DNA of 64,000 nucleotides, from NCBI RefSeq assembly GCF_900109045.1, contig NZ_FNYL01000005.1, positions 124,001 to 188,000 of the forward strand. The letters run 5' to 3'. Every line of letters starts with the position of its first letter. Position 1 is the stretch's first letter. The notes under the pieces were generated by a model that was given only the letters and a program-made list of their open reading frames with translations, searched no databases and was not told the DNA's origin. A program made the position numbers and the translations under genes. The DNA is from Dyadobacter sp. SG02 (GTDB lineage Bacteria > Bacteroidota > Bacteroidia > Cytophagales > Spirosomataceae). Positions 28,777 through 36,857 of this stretch are shown here, piece after piece.

Positions 28777-29751
28777 ATGTCTATCCTTATATATGTAGAA
28801 CTCGATAACGGTTCGATCAAGAAAACTTCGCTGGAAGCGGTAGCTTACGGTGCAAAAGTAGCATCCCAAACGGGCGGTCAGGCCGTGGTCCTCGCATTGG
28901 GCAAAGCCGACAATGCGGAACTCGAAAAAGCCGGACAATACGGCGCGGTCAAAGTACTTCATGCAGCCGATGCCAAACTGGACCATGAAAACAGTCTTGC
29001 GTACGCGGACGCGCTCGTGCAAGCGGCCACACAGGAAGGCAGCAAAATCATCATCCTTTCCAAATCCGGCCTGGGTGATGCGATGGCCGCCCGGGCAGCC
29101 GCTAAACTGAAAGCCGGGATCGTTTCCGGTGTGACGGCATTGCCCGAAACCGACGGCGGTTTTAAAGTAACACGTGCCATTTTCACCGGCAAGGCATTCG
29201 CGACGACGGAAATCAAATCCGACATTAAGGTGCTGGTGATCCGCAAAAACGCCATTGAAATAGACGAAGCAGCTTTAAGCAGCGCCAATGCAACGGTGGA
29301 GGCATTCCAGCCTGCATTGCGTGAGAGCGATTTTACGGCCAGCGTCGTGAGCGTCGACAAAGCGGATTCCGAATTGTCGCTTGCCGAAGCGGGGATCATC
29401 GTTTCAGGCGGTCGCGGCATGAAGGGCCCCGAACACTGGCAGCCGCTGATCGACCTTGCCAGGGCATTGGGCGCCGCCACCGGTTGTTCCAAACCGGTTT
29501 CCGACCTCGACTGGCGCCCGCATCACGAGCATATCGGGCAGACGGGCATTAAAGTAGCTCCGAACCTGTACATTGCCTGTGGCATTTCGGGTGCAATCCA
29601 GCATCTGGCGGGCGTAAACGGCTCCAAATGCATTGTCGTGATCAACAAAGACCCGGAAGCACCGTTCTTCAAAGCGGCCGATTACGGCATCGTGGGAGAT
29701 GTTTTTGAAATCCTGCCCAAACTGACAGAAGCTGCAAAAAGCCTTAAATAG
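28777..29751 (+). CDS. etfA: Electron transfer flavoprotein subunit alpha
   Basis: Binds FAD and partners EtfB. The 324-residue protein has an N-terminal ETF domain and a C-terminal FAD-binding domain with [20 protein letters not shown]-like [19 protein letters not shown], and the alpha signature [17 protein letters not shown] near residue 266, ending with [19 protein letters not shown]. Length and landmarks are normal. A hairpin and T-rich stretch follow before the next gene. Confidence 0.96.
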   Translation: MSILIYVELDNGSIKKTSLEAVAYGAKVASQTGGQAVVLALGKADNAELEKAGQYGAVKVLHAADAKLDHENSLAYADALVQAATQEGSKIIILSKSGLGDAMAARAAAKLKAGIVSGVTALPETDGGFKVTRAIFTGKAFATTEIKSDIKVLVIRKNAIEIDEAALSSANATVEAFQPALRESDFTASVVSVDKADSELSLAEAGIIVSGGRGMKGPEHWQPLIDLARALGAATGCSKPVSDLDWRPHHEHIGQTGIKVAPNLYIACGISGAIQHLAGVNGSKCIVVINKDPEAPFFKAADYGIVGDVFEILPKLTEAAKSLK

Positions 29752-29864
29752 TGGTTTGAAGGCTATTTTTTCAAATTACTTGAAAGACTACTTCTTAAAA
29801 AAAGAGCTTAAAATCAGTTGATTACCTTAATTTAATTTTAGCCCCGGCAACGCCCGCCGAATCT

Positions 29865-29919
29865 TAACCCTTACAGCATTTTTTTATGCAGTAAGGGTTA
29901 TTTATTTTTGCACCTTTGA
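29865..29919 (+). terminator. Hairpin terminator after etfA
   Basis: TAACCCTTAC (29865-29874) pairs perfectly with GTAAGGGTTA (29891-29900), with a further GCAT/ATGC stem inside and a loop of six T. A T-rich tail follows. It lies about 115 bases after the etfA stop. Confidence 0.65.
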
Positions 29920-29920
29920 T
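29913..29920 (+). promoter_or_regulatory. Candidate -7 box upstream of the nuclease gene
   Basis: TATTTTTG fits TAnnTTTG and overlaps the T-rich tail of the preceding hairpin, about 125 bases before the GTG start at 30046. No clear -33 element is seen. Confidence 0.4.
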
Positions 29921-30045
29921 CCGCCAATGGCGCTTTTCAAACAGGAACACTTTAAAGGGTTTACTTGTTAATCCGTTGAAAATCAAGAATCAGCCCGAAA
30001 GACCATTCACCACGACTGTTAACCATTTGCGCATTTAATTTAAAC

Positions 30046-30639
30046 GTGAAAAAAATCAAGTTAGAAATTCTGGGGCTTTCACCAAGCCAATCCCAAGCCG
30101 GTTCGTTTGCATTGGTACTTGGAGAAGAACTCGGCAACCGCAGGCTGCCTATCATTATTGGCGTATTCGAAGCTCAGGCGATTGCAGTCCAGATTGAAAA
30201 CATAGTACCCAACCGCCCGATGACGCACGACCTGTTCAAGTCGTTCGCCGACGGTATGAATTATACATTGAAGGAAATCGTCATTTCCGACCTCAAAGAA
30301 GGCATTTTCTACGCCAAAATCGTTTGTACCGATAATCTCCGTGAAGTAGAGATCGACGCCCGCCCTTCGGACGCGATCGCGATCGGCTTGCGGTTCGACA
30401 TTCCTATTTATACCTACGAAACTATTTTGTCGGAAGCAGGCATCGTTTCCAGCTCCGTAACCGAGGAAGAAGATGAGGACGAGGACGCTGTTCGTGAAAC
30501 AATCCGCCCTTCCGGTTCCAAAGATTCGCTCCGCGACCTTACCTTCGACGAGTTGCAACGTATGCTCGACGACGCCCTGTCAAAAGAGGATTACGAGAAG
30601 GCAGCGAAGATCCGCGACGAAATGGGAAGAAGGAACTAA
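30046..30639 (+). CDS. Bifunctional nuclease family protein with UVR motif
   Basis: Protein of the BFN/DUF151 family, whose plant and Thermotoga members have nuclease activity; the role here is unproven. It starts with GTG at 30046 (KKIKLEILGLSPSQSQ). Of 197 residues, about 1-130 form the BFN domain (LGEELGNRRLPIIIGVFEAQAIA, then VEIDARPSDAIAIGLR). An acidic linker (EEEDEDEDA) follows, and the C-terminal end (about 165-195) is a UvrB/UvrC-type motif (LDDALSKEDYEKAAKIRDE). It precedes ftsX. Confidence 0.88.
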   Translation: MKKIKLEILGLSPSQSQAGSFALVLGEELGNRRLPIIIGVFEAQAIAVQIENIVPNRPMTHDLFKSFADGMNYTLKEIVISDLKEGIFYAKIVCTDNLREVEIDARPSDAIAIGLRFDIPIYTYETILSEAGIVSSSVTEEEDEDEDAVRETIRPSGSKDSLRDLTFDELQRMLDDALSKEDYEKAAKIRDEMGRRN

Positions 30640-30706
30640 AAGCGCCTTTATAGTTAAAAATAGTTAAGGATTGTCCCCAAAAGGGCTGTTTTGAAATTTT
30701 AATCCT

Positions 30707-30714
30707 TATTTTTG
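30707..30714 (+). promoter_or_regulatory. Candidate -7 box upstream of ftsX
   Basis: TATTTTTG matches TAnnTTTG and lies 54 bases before the ftsX ATG. A TTTG at 30690-30693 is too close for a normal -33, so only the -7 is convincing. Confidence 0.45.
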
Positions 30715-30767
30715 CCCGGGTCGTATTCCAGAAAACCGAACCAACGACGAGCGAAATCCTACGCTGT

Positions 30768-31646
30768 ATGCCTAAAAAAAAGAAGATCGGGAGTTACCCC
30801 AACGCAATGATCGTCATGAGCCTCACGGCTGCATTGTTTCTGATCGGCTTTTGCGGGCTCCTGGTGATCCAATCCAAAAAGCTGGTTTCCATTATCCGGC
30901 AGAACATCGAGGTCCGGGTGTTCATTAACAAAGAAGTTTCCAAAGCCGGGCAGGACTCGATACTCAATATCATTCAGGCGAGACCTTTTGTATTGAAATC
31001 CGCTGAAACAAAGGCTATTACATTTGTTTCAAAAGAGGAGGCCGCCAAGGAATTCATCGAAGGCACCAAGGAGGATTTTGCTACTTTCCTCGGCGAAAAC
31101 CCTTTGCGCGACAGCTATCGCGTAAAGATCCAGGAAGATTATTTCGAAGAAGCCAAGCTCGCACAGATCAAGAAAGAGCTGGACCAGGTGAAAGGCGTAT
31201 ACGAAGTGGTTTACCAGGAAGACCTGGCCGACAATATCAACCGCAACGTGACCAAAATCTACATCGTACTGGCGAGCTTCGCGTTGATCATGTTGATTAT
31301 CATTGTGTTGCTGGTCAATAATACCATCAAGCTTGCCATTTACTCGCAGCGCTTCCTGATCCGCAGTATGCAACTCGTAGGCGCTACCAATGGCTTTATC
31401 CAGAAGCCTTACGTGATGCGCGGGGCCATTCAGGGTCTTATTGGCGGTGTTGTCGCCGCCCTGTTGCTGATCGGCTTGCAACAACTCGCGATCCGCAATG
31501 TAGAAGGATTGGCTATGTTGCAGGAATACGACAAAATCGTAATCCTCATTGCTTCCGTGCTGGGCCTTGGCGTGGCAATCGGTGTAGCGAGCACTTACCA
31601 GTCACTGGCGCGTTACCTGCGCATGGCGCTCGACGATCTGTACTGA
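30768..31646 (+). CDS. ftsX: Cell division protein FtsX
   Basis: Membrane subunit of the FtsEX complex that controls cell-wall hydrolases at the septum. The 292-residue protein has a basic N-terminus (PKKKKIGSY), a first membrane helix (MIVMSLTAALFLIGFCGLLVI) and an extracytoplasmic domain of about 130 residues with IEVRVFINKE. Three further membrane helices and the FtsX-type RSMQLVGATNGFI loop follow. ftsE is not adjacent, a common arrangement in this phylum. Downstream genes DUF3098 and uppP also concern the cell envelope. Confidence 0.93.
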   Translation: MPKKKKIGSYPNAMIVMSLTAALFLIGFCGLLVIQSKKLVSIIRQNIEVRVFINKEVSKAGQDSILNIIQARPFVLKSAETKAITFVSKEEAAKEFIEGTKEDFATFLGENPLRDSYRVKIQEDYFEEAKLAQIKKELDQVKGVYEVVYQEDLADNINRNVTKIYIVLASFALIMLIIIVLLVNNTIKLAIYSQRFLIRSMQLVGATNGFIQKPYVMRGAIQGLIGGVVAALLLIGLQQLAIRNVEGLAMLQEYDKIVILIASVLGLGVAIGVASTYQSLARYLRMALDDLY

Positions 31647-31711
31647 TCCGCCGGCGCACCCATGACACCTCTTATCAGACATTCAAGAACAGTAACCGAT
31701 AAATAAACGTT

Positions 31712-31927
31712 ATGAGTACTTCAAAAAATGAACTTCCATTTTCATCATCCAACTACGTGATGATGCTGGTCGGTATCGCGGTAATCCTCGCAGGCTTCCT
31801 GATCATGACTTTCGATGGCGAAGAGTTTGGTTTCGGCTTTCTGGGCCTTACCCTCGGCCCCCTCATCACCATTACGGGCTTCATCATCGAGTTCTGGGCG
31901 ATCCTCCGTAAACCCGCTAATTCATGA
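31712..31927 (+). CDS. DUF3098 small membrane protein
   Basis: 71-residue protein with two predicted membrane helices ([17 protein letters not shown] and [19 protein letters not shown]) separated by a short acidic/glycine turn (DGEEFGFGF). It matches the DUF3098 family, which is restricted mainly to Bacteroidota and usually lies between ftsX and uppP as here. Its stop overlaps the uppP start by 4 bases, so the two are translationally coupled. Function unknown; a role beside undecaprenyl phosphate recycling or cell division is guilt by association. Confidence 0.88.
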   Translation: MSTSKNELPFSSSNYVMMLVGIAVILAGFLIMTFDGEEFGFGFLGLTLGPLITITGFIIEFWAILRKPANS

Positions 31928-32700
31928 GTATCTGGCAGGCCATCATTTTAGCAATTGTTGAAGGAATTACCGAGTTTTTGCCCATCTCATCTACCGGGCA
32001 CATGATCATAGCCTCCTCGTTCATGGGGATCAGCCATCTGGAATTTACCAAAATGTTCACGGTCAATATCCAGTTCGGGGCTATACTTTCCGTACTCGTT
32101 CTTTACTGGAAGCGCTTTTTCCAGACTACCGATTTCTATTTCAAACTTTTCGTGGCATTTCTGCCGGCAGCCGTGATCGGCTTCCTGCTGAACGATTTCA
32201 TAGACACATTGCTCGAAAACGTGTGGGTAGTAGCCATTTCGTTGCTCCTTGGAGGTTTTGTACTGATTTTCATCGACCGCATTGCGAACGATACCCGCGA
32301 AAAGGAAATTACATTTCCTACCGCATTGAAAATCGGCTTTTTCCAATGTATCGCGATGATCCCCGGCGTTTCGCGCTCGGCTTCGACGATCATCGGCGGG
32401 ATGCTCAACGGCTTGTCGAGAAAGCAGGCTGCCGAATTTTCGTTCTTCCTCGCCGTGCCTACCATGGCCGCTGCGGGAGGTTACAAGCTTTTAAAAACTT
32501 ACGATACCATTCAAAAGGAAGATATCCAGACTTTGCTGATCGGTAACGCCGTCGCCTTCGTCGTGGCAATGCTGGCGATCAAGTTCTTCATCAGCTTCCT
32601 CACGAAATACGGTTTCAAAGTTTTCGGTTATTACCGCATTATCCTCGGCCTGATCCTGCTAGGTTTGCTGGCGTCGGGCTATCAGCTGGATGTTGTTTAA
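31924..32700 (+). CDS. uppP: Undecaprenyl-diphosphatase
   Basis: Recycles the lipid carrier undecaprenyl pyrophosphate at the inner membrane and gives bacitracin tolerance. The 258-residue protein carries both BacA signature regions: [14 protein letters not shown] at 13-26 and [17 protein letters not shown] near 145-161, within about eight membrane helices. Length is normal. It is coupled to the DUF3098 gene and followed by a palindromic element before truB. Confidence 0.96.
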   Translation: MSIWQAIILAIVEGITEFLPISSTGHMIIASSFMGISHLEFTKMFTVNIQFGAILSVLVLYWKRFFQTTDFYFKLFVAFLPAAVIGFLLNDFIDTLLENVWVVAISLLLGGFVLIFIDRIANDTREKEITFPTALKIGFFQCIAMIPGVSRSASTIIGGMLNGLSRKQAAEFSFFLAVPTMAAAGGYKLLKTYDTIQKEDIQTLLIGNAVAFVVAMLAIKFFISFLTKYGFKVFGYYRIILGLILLGLLASGYQLDVV

Positions 32701-32702
32701 AT

Positions 32703-32813
32703 GGCCTTTGGCCGACGATAGACCATTGACCATTATGATATGCTATGGTCCATGGTCTATCGTCCATTAATAATTCAGAGCCGTGGTCCATCTTCCATGG
32801 TCGGCCGAAGGCC
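32703..32813. repeat. Nested palindromic element between uppP and truB
   Basis: Outer arms GGCCTTTGGCCGAC (32703-32716) and GTCGGCCGAAGGCC (32800-32813) are complementary with one mismatch. Inside, a 20-base arm at 32714-32733 pairs with 32745-32764 with one mismatch, built from ATGGTC-type words. The element starts 3 bases after the uppP stop and covers a GTG that could wrongly be taken as the truB start. It resembles a REP or MITE-like intergenic palindrome; no transposase is attached. Confidence 0.8.
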
Positions 32814-32830
32814 CCCAAACTCCCCCCAAT

Positions 32831-33532
32831 TTGAACCAACAAGAAAACATACCCGACGAAGGCGAGGTGATCCTGATCGACAAGCCCTTGACGTGGACTT
32901 CATTTGACGTGGCCAACAAGCTCAAAAGGGCTTGCAAATTCAAGAAAATAGGCCATGCCGGTACGCTGGACCCGCTTGCCACCGGCTTGCTGATCCTCTG
33001 TACCGGTAAAAAAACCAAGCAGATCGACAGTTTCCAGGCGCAGGAGAAAGAGTACACTGGCACATTGGTATTGGGCAAAACAACGCCTTCCATTGATCTG
33101 GAAAGCGATTTTGACGCTGAATACCCGACTGACCATATTACACCGGAAATACTCGAAAGCGCACGGCAGCAGCTTACCGGAAATATCGAACAAGTTCCGC
33201 CACTTTTCTCCGCCATCAAAATCGACGGCGTGCGTGCGTACAAGCTCGCGCGGCGCGGCGAGGAAGCCGAGATCAAGAAGCGGGCGGTGGAGATCAAACT
33301 GTTTGAAATAGACGCGACCCACTTTCCTTCCATTGATTTTAGGATCATTTGCTCAAAAGGTACTTATATTCGCAGTATGGTTCGCGATTTCGGCGAGCTG
33401 GCGGGCAGTGGCGCTTACATGAGCAAGCTGTGCAGGACCAGGATCGGTGATTTCGAACTGAAAGATGCGTGGGAGCTGACAGCTTTCATTCATCAGAAAC
33501 GAGTAGCGTTGAATTTGGAAGTTGACGAATGA
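32831..33532 (+). CDS. truB: tRNA pseudouridine(55) synthase
   Basis: Makes pseudouridine 55 in the T loop of tRNAs. The start is taken as TTG at 32831, giving NQQENIPDEGEVILIDKPL, because residues upstream of it (from a GTG at 32783) come from the palindromic repeat. The 233-residue protein has the catalytic motif GHAGTLDPLATG with D47, then the PPLFSAIKIDGVRAYKLAR and GTYIRSMVRDFGE segments of the TruB family. It overlaps ribF by 4 bases (ATGA), a common truB-ribF arrangement. Confidence 0.94.
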   Translation: MNQQENIPDEGEVILIDKPLTWTSFDVANKLKRACKFKKIGHAGTLDPLATGLLILCTGKKTKQIDSFQAQEKEYTGTLVLGKTTPSIDLESDFDAEYPTDHITPEILESARQQLTGNIEQVPPLFSAIKIDGVRAYKLARRGEEAEIKKRAVEIKLFEIDATHFPSIDFRIICSKGTYIRSMVRDFGELAGSGAYMSKLCRTRIGDFELKDAWELTAFIHQKRVALNLEVDE

Positions 33533-34455
33533 ACATTTATCATAGCCTGGATTCCTTTCAAAAACTGGAATATGGCGTCGTAACCAGCGGCACTTTCGAC
33601 GGGGTGCACCTGGGACATCAAAAAATACTAACCCGCCTGAAAGAAATCACCGCGCAATCCGGTGGTGAATCGGTGGTACTCACTTTCTGGCCGCACCCCC
33701 GCACCGTGGTGTCGGAGGATAGCCAGGACCTGCAACTGCTTTCCACGATCGAGGAGAAAATAGAGCTGTTTTCGAAGCTCGGTATCCAGCATCTGGCGAT
33801 CGTCCCCTTCACCCGCTCGTTCTCCGAACTCACTTCCGACGAGTTTATCAAACAGATCCTGGTGGAAAAAATCGGTACCAAAAAGCTGGTGATCGGCTAC
33901 GACCACCGCTTTGGCCGCAACCGCGAGGGTAGTTTCGAGTTTTTGCAAAAAAACTGCTCTGAATACGGTTTTGAAGTGGAAGAAATTCCCAGAGAAGATA
34001 TCGAACACACGGCCATCAGCTCGTCGCGCATCCGTAAAGCATTGATTACCGGCCACATCCACGAAGCCAACGAGCTGCTGGGCCGCTCCTATTCGCTTTC
34101 GGGAACTGTGGTAAAAGGGAAACAACTGGGCCGGACGATCGGCTTCCCGACGGCCAACCTGTACGTCCACGAGCCCTACAAGCTGATCCCCATGAACGGC
34201 GTGTATGTGATCAATGCCATTTACCAGGACGAGGTATTCCGGGGAATGCTCAATATCGGCGTACGCCCTACCGTGGACGGCACCGTGCGGACAATCGAAG
34301 CGAACCTATTCGACTTTGACAAAGAAATTTACGGCGAAGATCTCAAATTGGAATTGCTTCATTATCTTCGCCCCGAACAGAAATTCAACGGGCTGGATAT
34401 GCTCGTGAAACAGATCGGAATCGACAAGGAAAACACCCTTGCCTGGTTCGCCTGA
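33529..34455 (+). CDS. ribF: Bifunctional riboflavin kinase/FAD synthetase
   Basis: Converts riboflavin to FMN and then FAD. The 308-residue protein has an N-terminal nucleotidyltransferase domain with GTFDGVHLGHQKIL (HxGH, H27 and H30) and ISSSRIRKAL. A C-terminal riboflavin kinase domain follows, with GRTIGFPTANL, NGVYVI and MLNIGVRPTV. Length is normal. It is coupled to truB and closed by a strong terminator. Confidence 0.96.
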   Translation: MNIYHSLDSFQKLEYGVVTSGTFDGVHLGHQKILTRLKEITAQSGGESVVLTFWPHPRTVVSEDSQDLQLLSTIEEKIELFSKLGIQHLAIVPFTRSFSELTSDEFIKQILVEKIGTKKLVIGYDHRFGRNREGSFEFLQKNCSEYGFEVEEIPREDIEHTAISSSRIRKALITGHIHEANELLGRSYSLSGTVVKGKQLGRTIGFPTANLYVHEPYKLIPMNGVYVINAIYQDEVFRGMLNIGVRPTVDGTVRTIEANLFDFDKEIYGEDLKLELLHYLRPEQKFNGLDMLVKQIGIDKENTLAWFA

Positions 34456-34498
34456 CCTACCCCGAACTCTTTTACCTACTCATACAGTTTGCTTTTGC

Positions 34499-34530
34499 GT
34501 AAAGCGTGCCCTACCCGGCACGCTTTTATT
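34499..34530 (+). terminator. Terminator after ribF
   Basis: AAAGCGTGCC (34501-34510) pairs perfectly with GGCACGCTTT (34517-34526) around CTACCC, followed by T-rich sequence. Confidence 0.88.
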
Positions 34531-34600
34531 ATGCCTATACGTAAAATCGGGACCAAACATGCTTTCTGTAACGTGTTCCGACAGCCAATCCTTTTCCTAT

Positions 34601-35983
34601 ATGAAACATTACGACGCTATTGTAATCGGTGCAGGCCAGGCAGGCACGCCGCTTTGCCGCAAACTGGCCGAATCAGGGCTTAAAACTGCATTAATAGAAA
34701 AAAGATGGGTCGGCGGGACCTGCGTGAACGACGGCTGCTCGCCTACCAAAGCCATGGTAGCGTCCGCAAAAGCGGCATGGTCGGCTCGGCACAACGAAAC
34801 GCTGGGCGTGCACGTCGGCGGCATTACCGTCGATCTCGATGAAATCCTCCACCGCAAAAGCAGCATTGTACAGCTAATGCGCGGCAACTCCGAAAAGCGT
34901 ATCCGCGACACCGCCGGGCTCGACCTTATTTATGGTACGGCAAGATTCAGCGGGCAAAAGGAGATTACAGTTTCATTAAAGGATGGCGGAACCGAAACAC
35001 TGACCGCAGACAAGTTTTTCCTCAACACCGGCCTGCAACCTGTTATTCCGGACATTGAAGGCATTCAAAGCATTCCCTATCTCACTTCGACCACCATTAT
35101 GGAACTGTCGGAGATTCCCGAGCATTTGCTCATTCTGGGCAGCGGGTACATCGCGCTGGAATTCGGGCAAATGTTTGCGCGGTTTGGCAGCAAAGTAACG
35201 CTCATCGAACCTGCCGAGCGGATTTTAAAGAAAGAGGACGAGGATATAGCCGGCGAAATCGTGAAAATCCTGGCGCAGGAAGACATTGAAATACTGACAA
35301 ATACCAAAGCCGTCCGGTTCTCGCAAAGCGGCCATATCATCGGAGTGGCGCTCCAAACCGGGGATATTAAAAGTCAGCGCTCGTGTACGCACGTGCTCGT
35401 AGCCGCAGGAAGGAAGCCTCAACTGAAAGAATTTGGCCTTGAAATAGCGGGTATCGAAACGGATGCAAAGGGCTACATTAAGGTCAATGCACAGCTTGAA
35501 ACCTCGGTGGAAGGCATTTACGCATTAGGCGACATCAAAGGCGGCCCGGCATTTACACACGTTTCCTACGACGATTACCGGTTGATCATTCAGCATGTTG
35601 TGGAGAAAAAACCAATCAGTACGGCCGACCGGCTCATCCCCTATTGCATGTTCATCGATCCGCAGCTCGGCCGGGTGGGCATGACCGAACAGGAGGCCCG
35701 GGAAAAAGGGCTCGATATTAAAGTAGCGGTACTGAAAAACGACAGCGTGGCACGTGCCATCGAAACAGGCGACGAGCGGGGCATGATGAAAGCCATTGTA
35801 GATGCCCAAACAGGCCAGATCCTCGGAGCGGCGGTACTGGCCGAGCAGGGCGGCGAGATCGTTACGATCCTGCAAATGGCCATGATGGGCGGCGTTACTT
35901 ATGATCGCATCCTGAACGGTGTGTTTGCGCACCCGACCTATGCCGAATCGCTGAACAACCTGTTCATGACGCTCGAAGCGTGA
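34601..35983 (+). CDS. Pyridine nucleotide-disulfide oxidoreductase (mercuric reductase-like)
   Basis: FAD- and NAD(P)H-dependent reductase of the lipoamide dehydrogenase/MerA family. The start is the ATG at 34601 (MKHYDAIVIGAGQAG), because earlier in-frame residues overlap ribF and the terminator. The 460-residue protein has the FAD motif at 8-15, the redox pair C41 and C46 in GGTCVNDGCSPTK, an NAD(P)H motif GSGYIALEFG, the second FAD motif YALGDIKGG, and the C-terminal FAHPTYAESLN (His-Glu pair). It lacks the N-terminal HMA domain and C-terminal Cys pair of true MerA, so mercury is unlikely. It precedes the transporter-egtBD genes. Confidence 0.85.
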   Translation: MKHYDAIVIGAGQAGTPLCRKLAESGLKTALIEKRWVGGTCVNDGCSPTKAMVASAKAAWSARHNETLGVHVGGITVDLDEILHRKSSIVQLMRGNSEKRIRDTAGLDLIYGTARFSGQKEITVSLKDGGTETLTADKFFLNTGLQPVIPDIEGIQSIPYLTSTTIMELSEIPEHLLILGSGYIALEFGQMFARFGSKVTLIEPAERILKKEDEDIAGEIVKILAQEDIEILTNTKAVRFSQSGHIIGVALQTGDIKSQRSCTHVLVAAGRKPQLKEFGLEIAGIETDAKGYIKVNAQLETSVEGIYALGDIKGGPAFTHVSYDDYRLIIQHVVEKKPISTADRLIPYCMFIDPQLGRVGMTEQEAREKGLDIKVAVLKNDSVARAIETGDERGMMKAIVDAQTGQILGAAVLAEQGGEIVTILQMAMMGGVTYDRILNGVFAHPTYAESLNNLFMTLEA

Positions 35984-36095
35984 GGTAGCGTCGCTTTTTC
36001 ACACCATAATGGATCGTTTTGCCGCTTAATTATGTACAGAAGGAATACGCATTTGCTTTTTGCGGACCTGAACCACGTACCCGTCAACAAACATC

Positions 36096-36857
36096 ATGAT
36101 CATTGCCGACCACATCAGCAAGCATTTTAATGGTATCGAGGCAGTTAAAGATGTTTCCTTCCAGGTCGGTGAAGGCGAAACGATGGTGCTGCTGGGTACG
36201 AGCGGTTGCGGCAAAACCACCACGCTCAAAATGCTCAACCGGCTGATAGAAGCAACTTCCGGCCGGATTGAAATTTCAGGCAGGAATATCTCGGAAGAAA
36301 AACCGGAAATACTCAGGCGGTCGATCGGCTATGTTTCCCAAAACAATGGCCTTTTCCCGCATTTCACGGTGGCTGAAAACATCGCGGTGGTGCCGAAGCT
36401 GCTCGGCTGGCAACCCGGCGACATTCAAAATCACACGGGCCGCTGGCTCGAACAGCTGAAACTTCCCGCGCATTTCAAAAGCAAATATCCCGACGAACTG
36501 AGCGGAGGCCAGCAGCAGCGCGTCGCCATTGCCCGCGCGCTCATCGCCAATCCGCCCATTTTACTCCTCGACGAACCTTTCGGCGCGCTCGATCCCGTGA
36601 CGCGCGCCAGCGTACGGAAAGACTTTGCCGAGCTACCCGTGCTGCGGGAGACTACCATCGTGCTCGTCACCCACGACGTGCACGAAGCGCTTCAAATGGG
36701 CGACCATATTTGCCTGATGGACAAAGGCAGCATTGTGCAGCAGGGCAAGCCGGGCGATCTGCTGCTTAGGCCTGTGAATGAGTTCGTGCACGCCTTTTTC
36801 GGCCAGCAACTCGAAGATATTTCCCGCATTTACGAACGTATCAGAACGGAAAGATAA
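36096..36857 (+). CDS. ABC transporter ATP-binding protein, EgtV/OpuCA-like
   Basis: ATPase of an importer for quaternary-amine type solutes. The 253-residue protein has Walker A in LLGTSGCGKTTTLKML, the Q-loop region GYVSQNNGLFPHFTV, signature LSGGQQQRVAIARAL, Walker B ILLLDEPFGALDP and the H-loop VLVTHDVHEAL. It lacks the CBS-domain tail of OpuAA/ProV. It overlaps the next gene by one base (TAATG). Glycine betaine/choline importers and the ergothioneine importer EgtUV share this architecture. The egtB-egtD genes directly downstream favour ergothioneine or a precursor betaine, but this is inferred from context. Confidence 0.88.
   Translation: MIIADHISKHFNGIEAVKDVSFQVGEGETMVLLGTSGCGKTTTLKMLNRLIEATSGRIEISGRNISEEKPEILRRSIGYVSQNNGLFPHFTVAENIAVVPKLLGWQPGDIQNHTGRWLEQLKLPAHFKSKYPDELSGGQQQRVAIARALIANPPILLLDEPFGALDPVTRASVRKDFAELPVLRETTIVLVTHDVHEALQMGDHICLMDKGSIVQQGKPGDLLLRPVNEFVHAFFGQQLEDISRIYERIRTER

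Noticed and set aside
32783..32830. GTG start for truB
   Set aside because: It lies in the nested palindrome and adds 16 residues that do not look like TruB.
34601..35983. True mercuric reductase (merA) with mer operon
   Set aside because: No HMA domain, no C-terminal Cys pair, no merR, merT or merP genes nearby.
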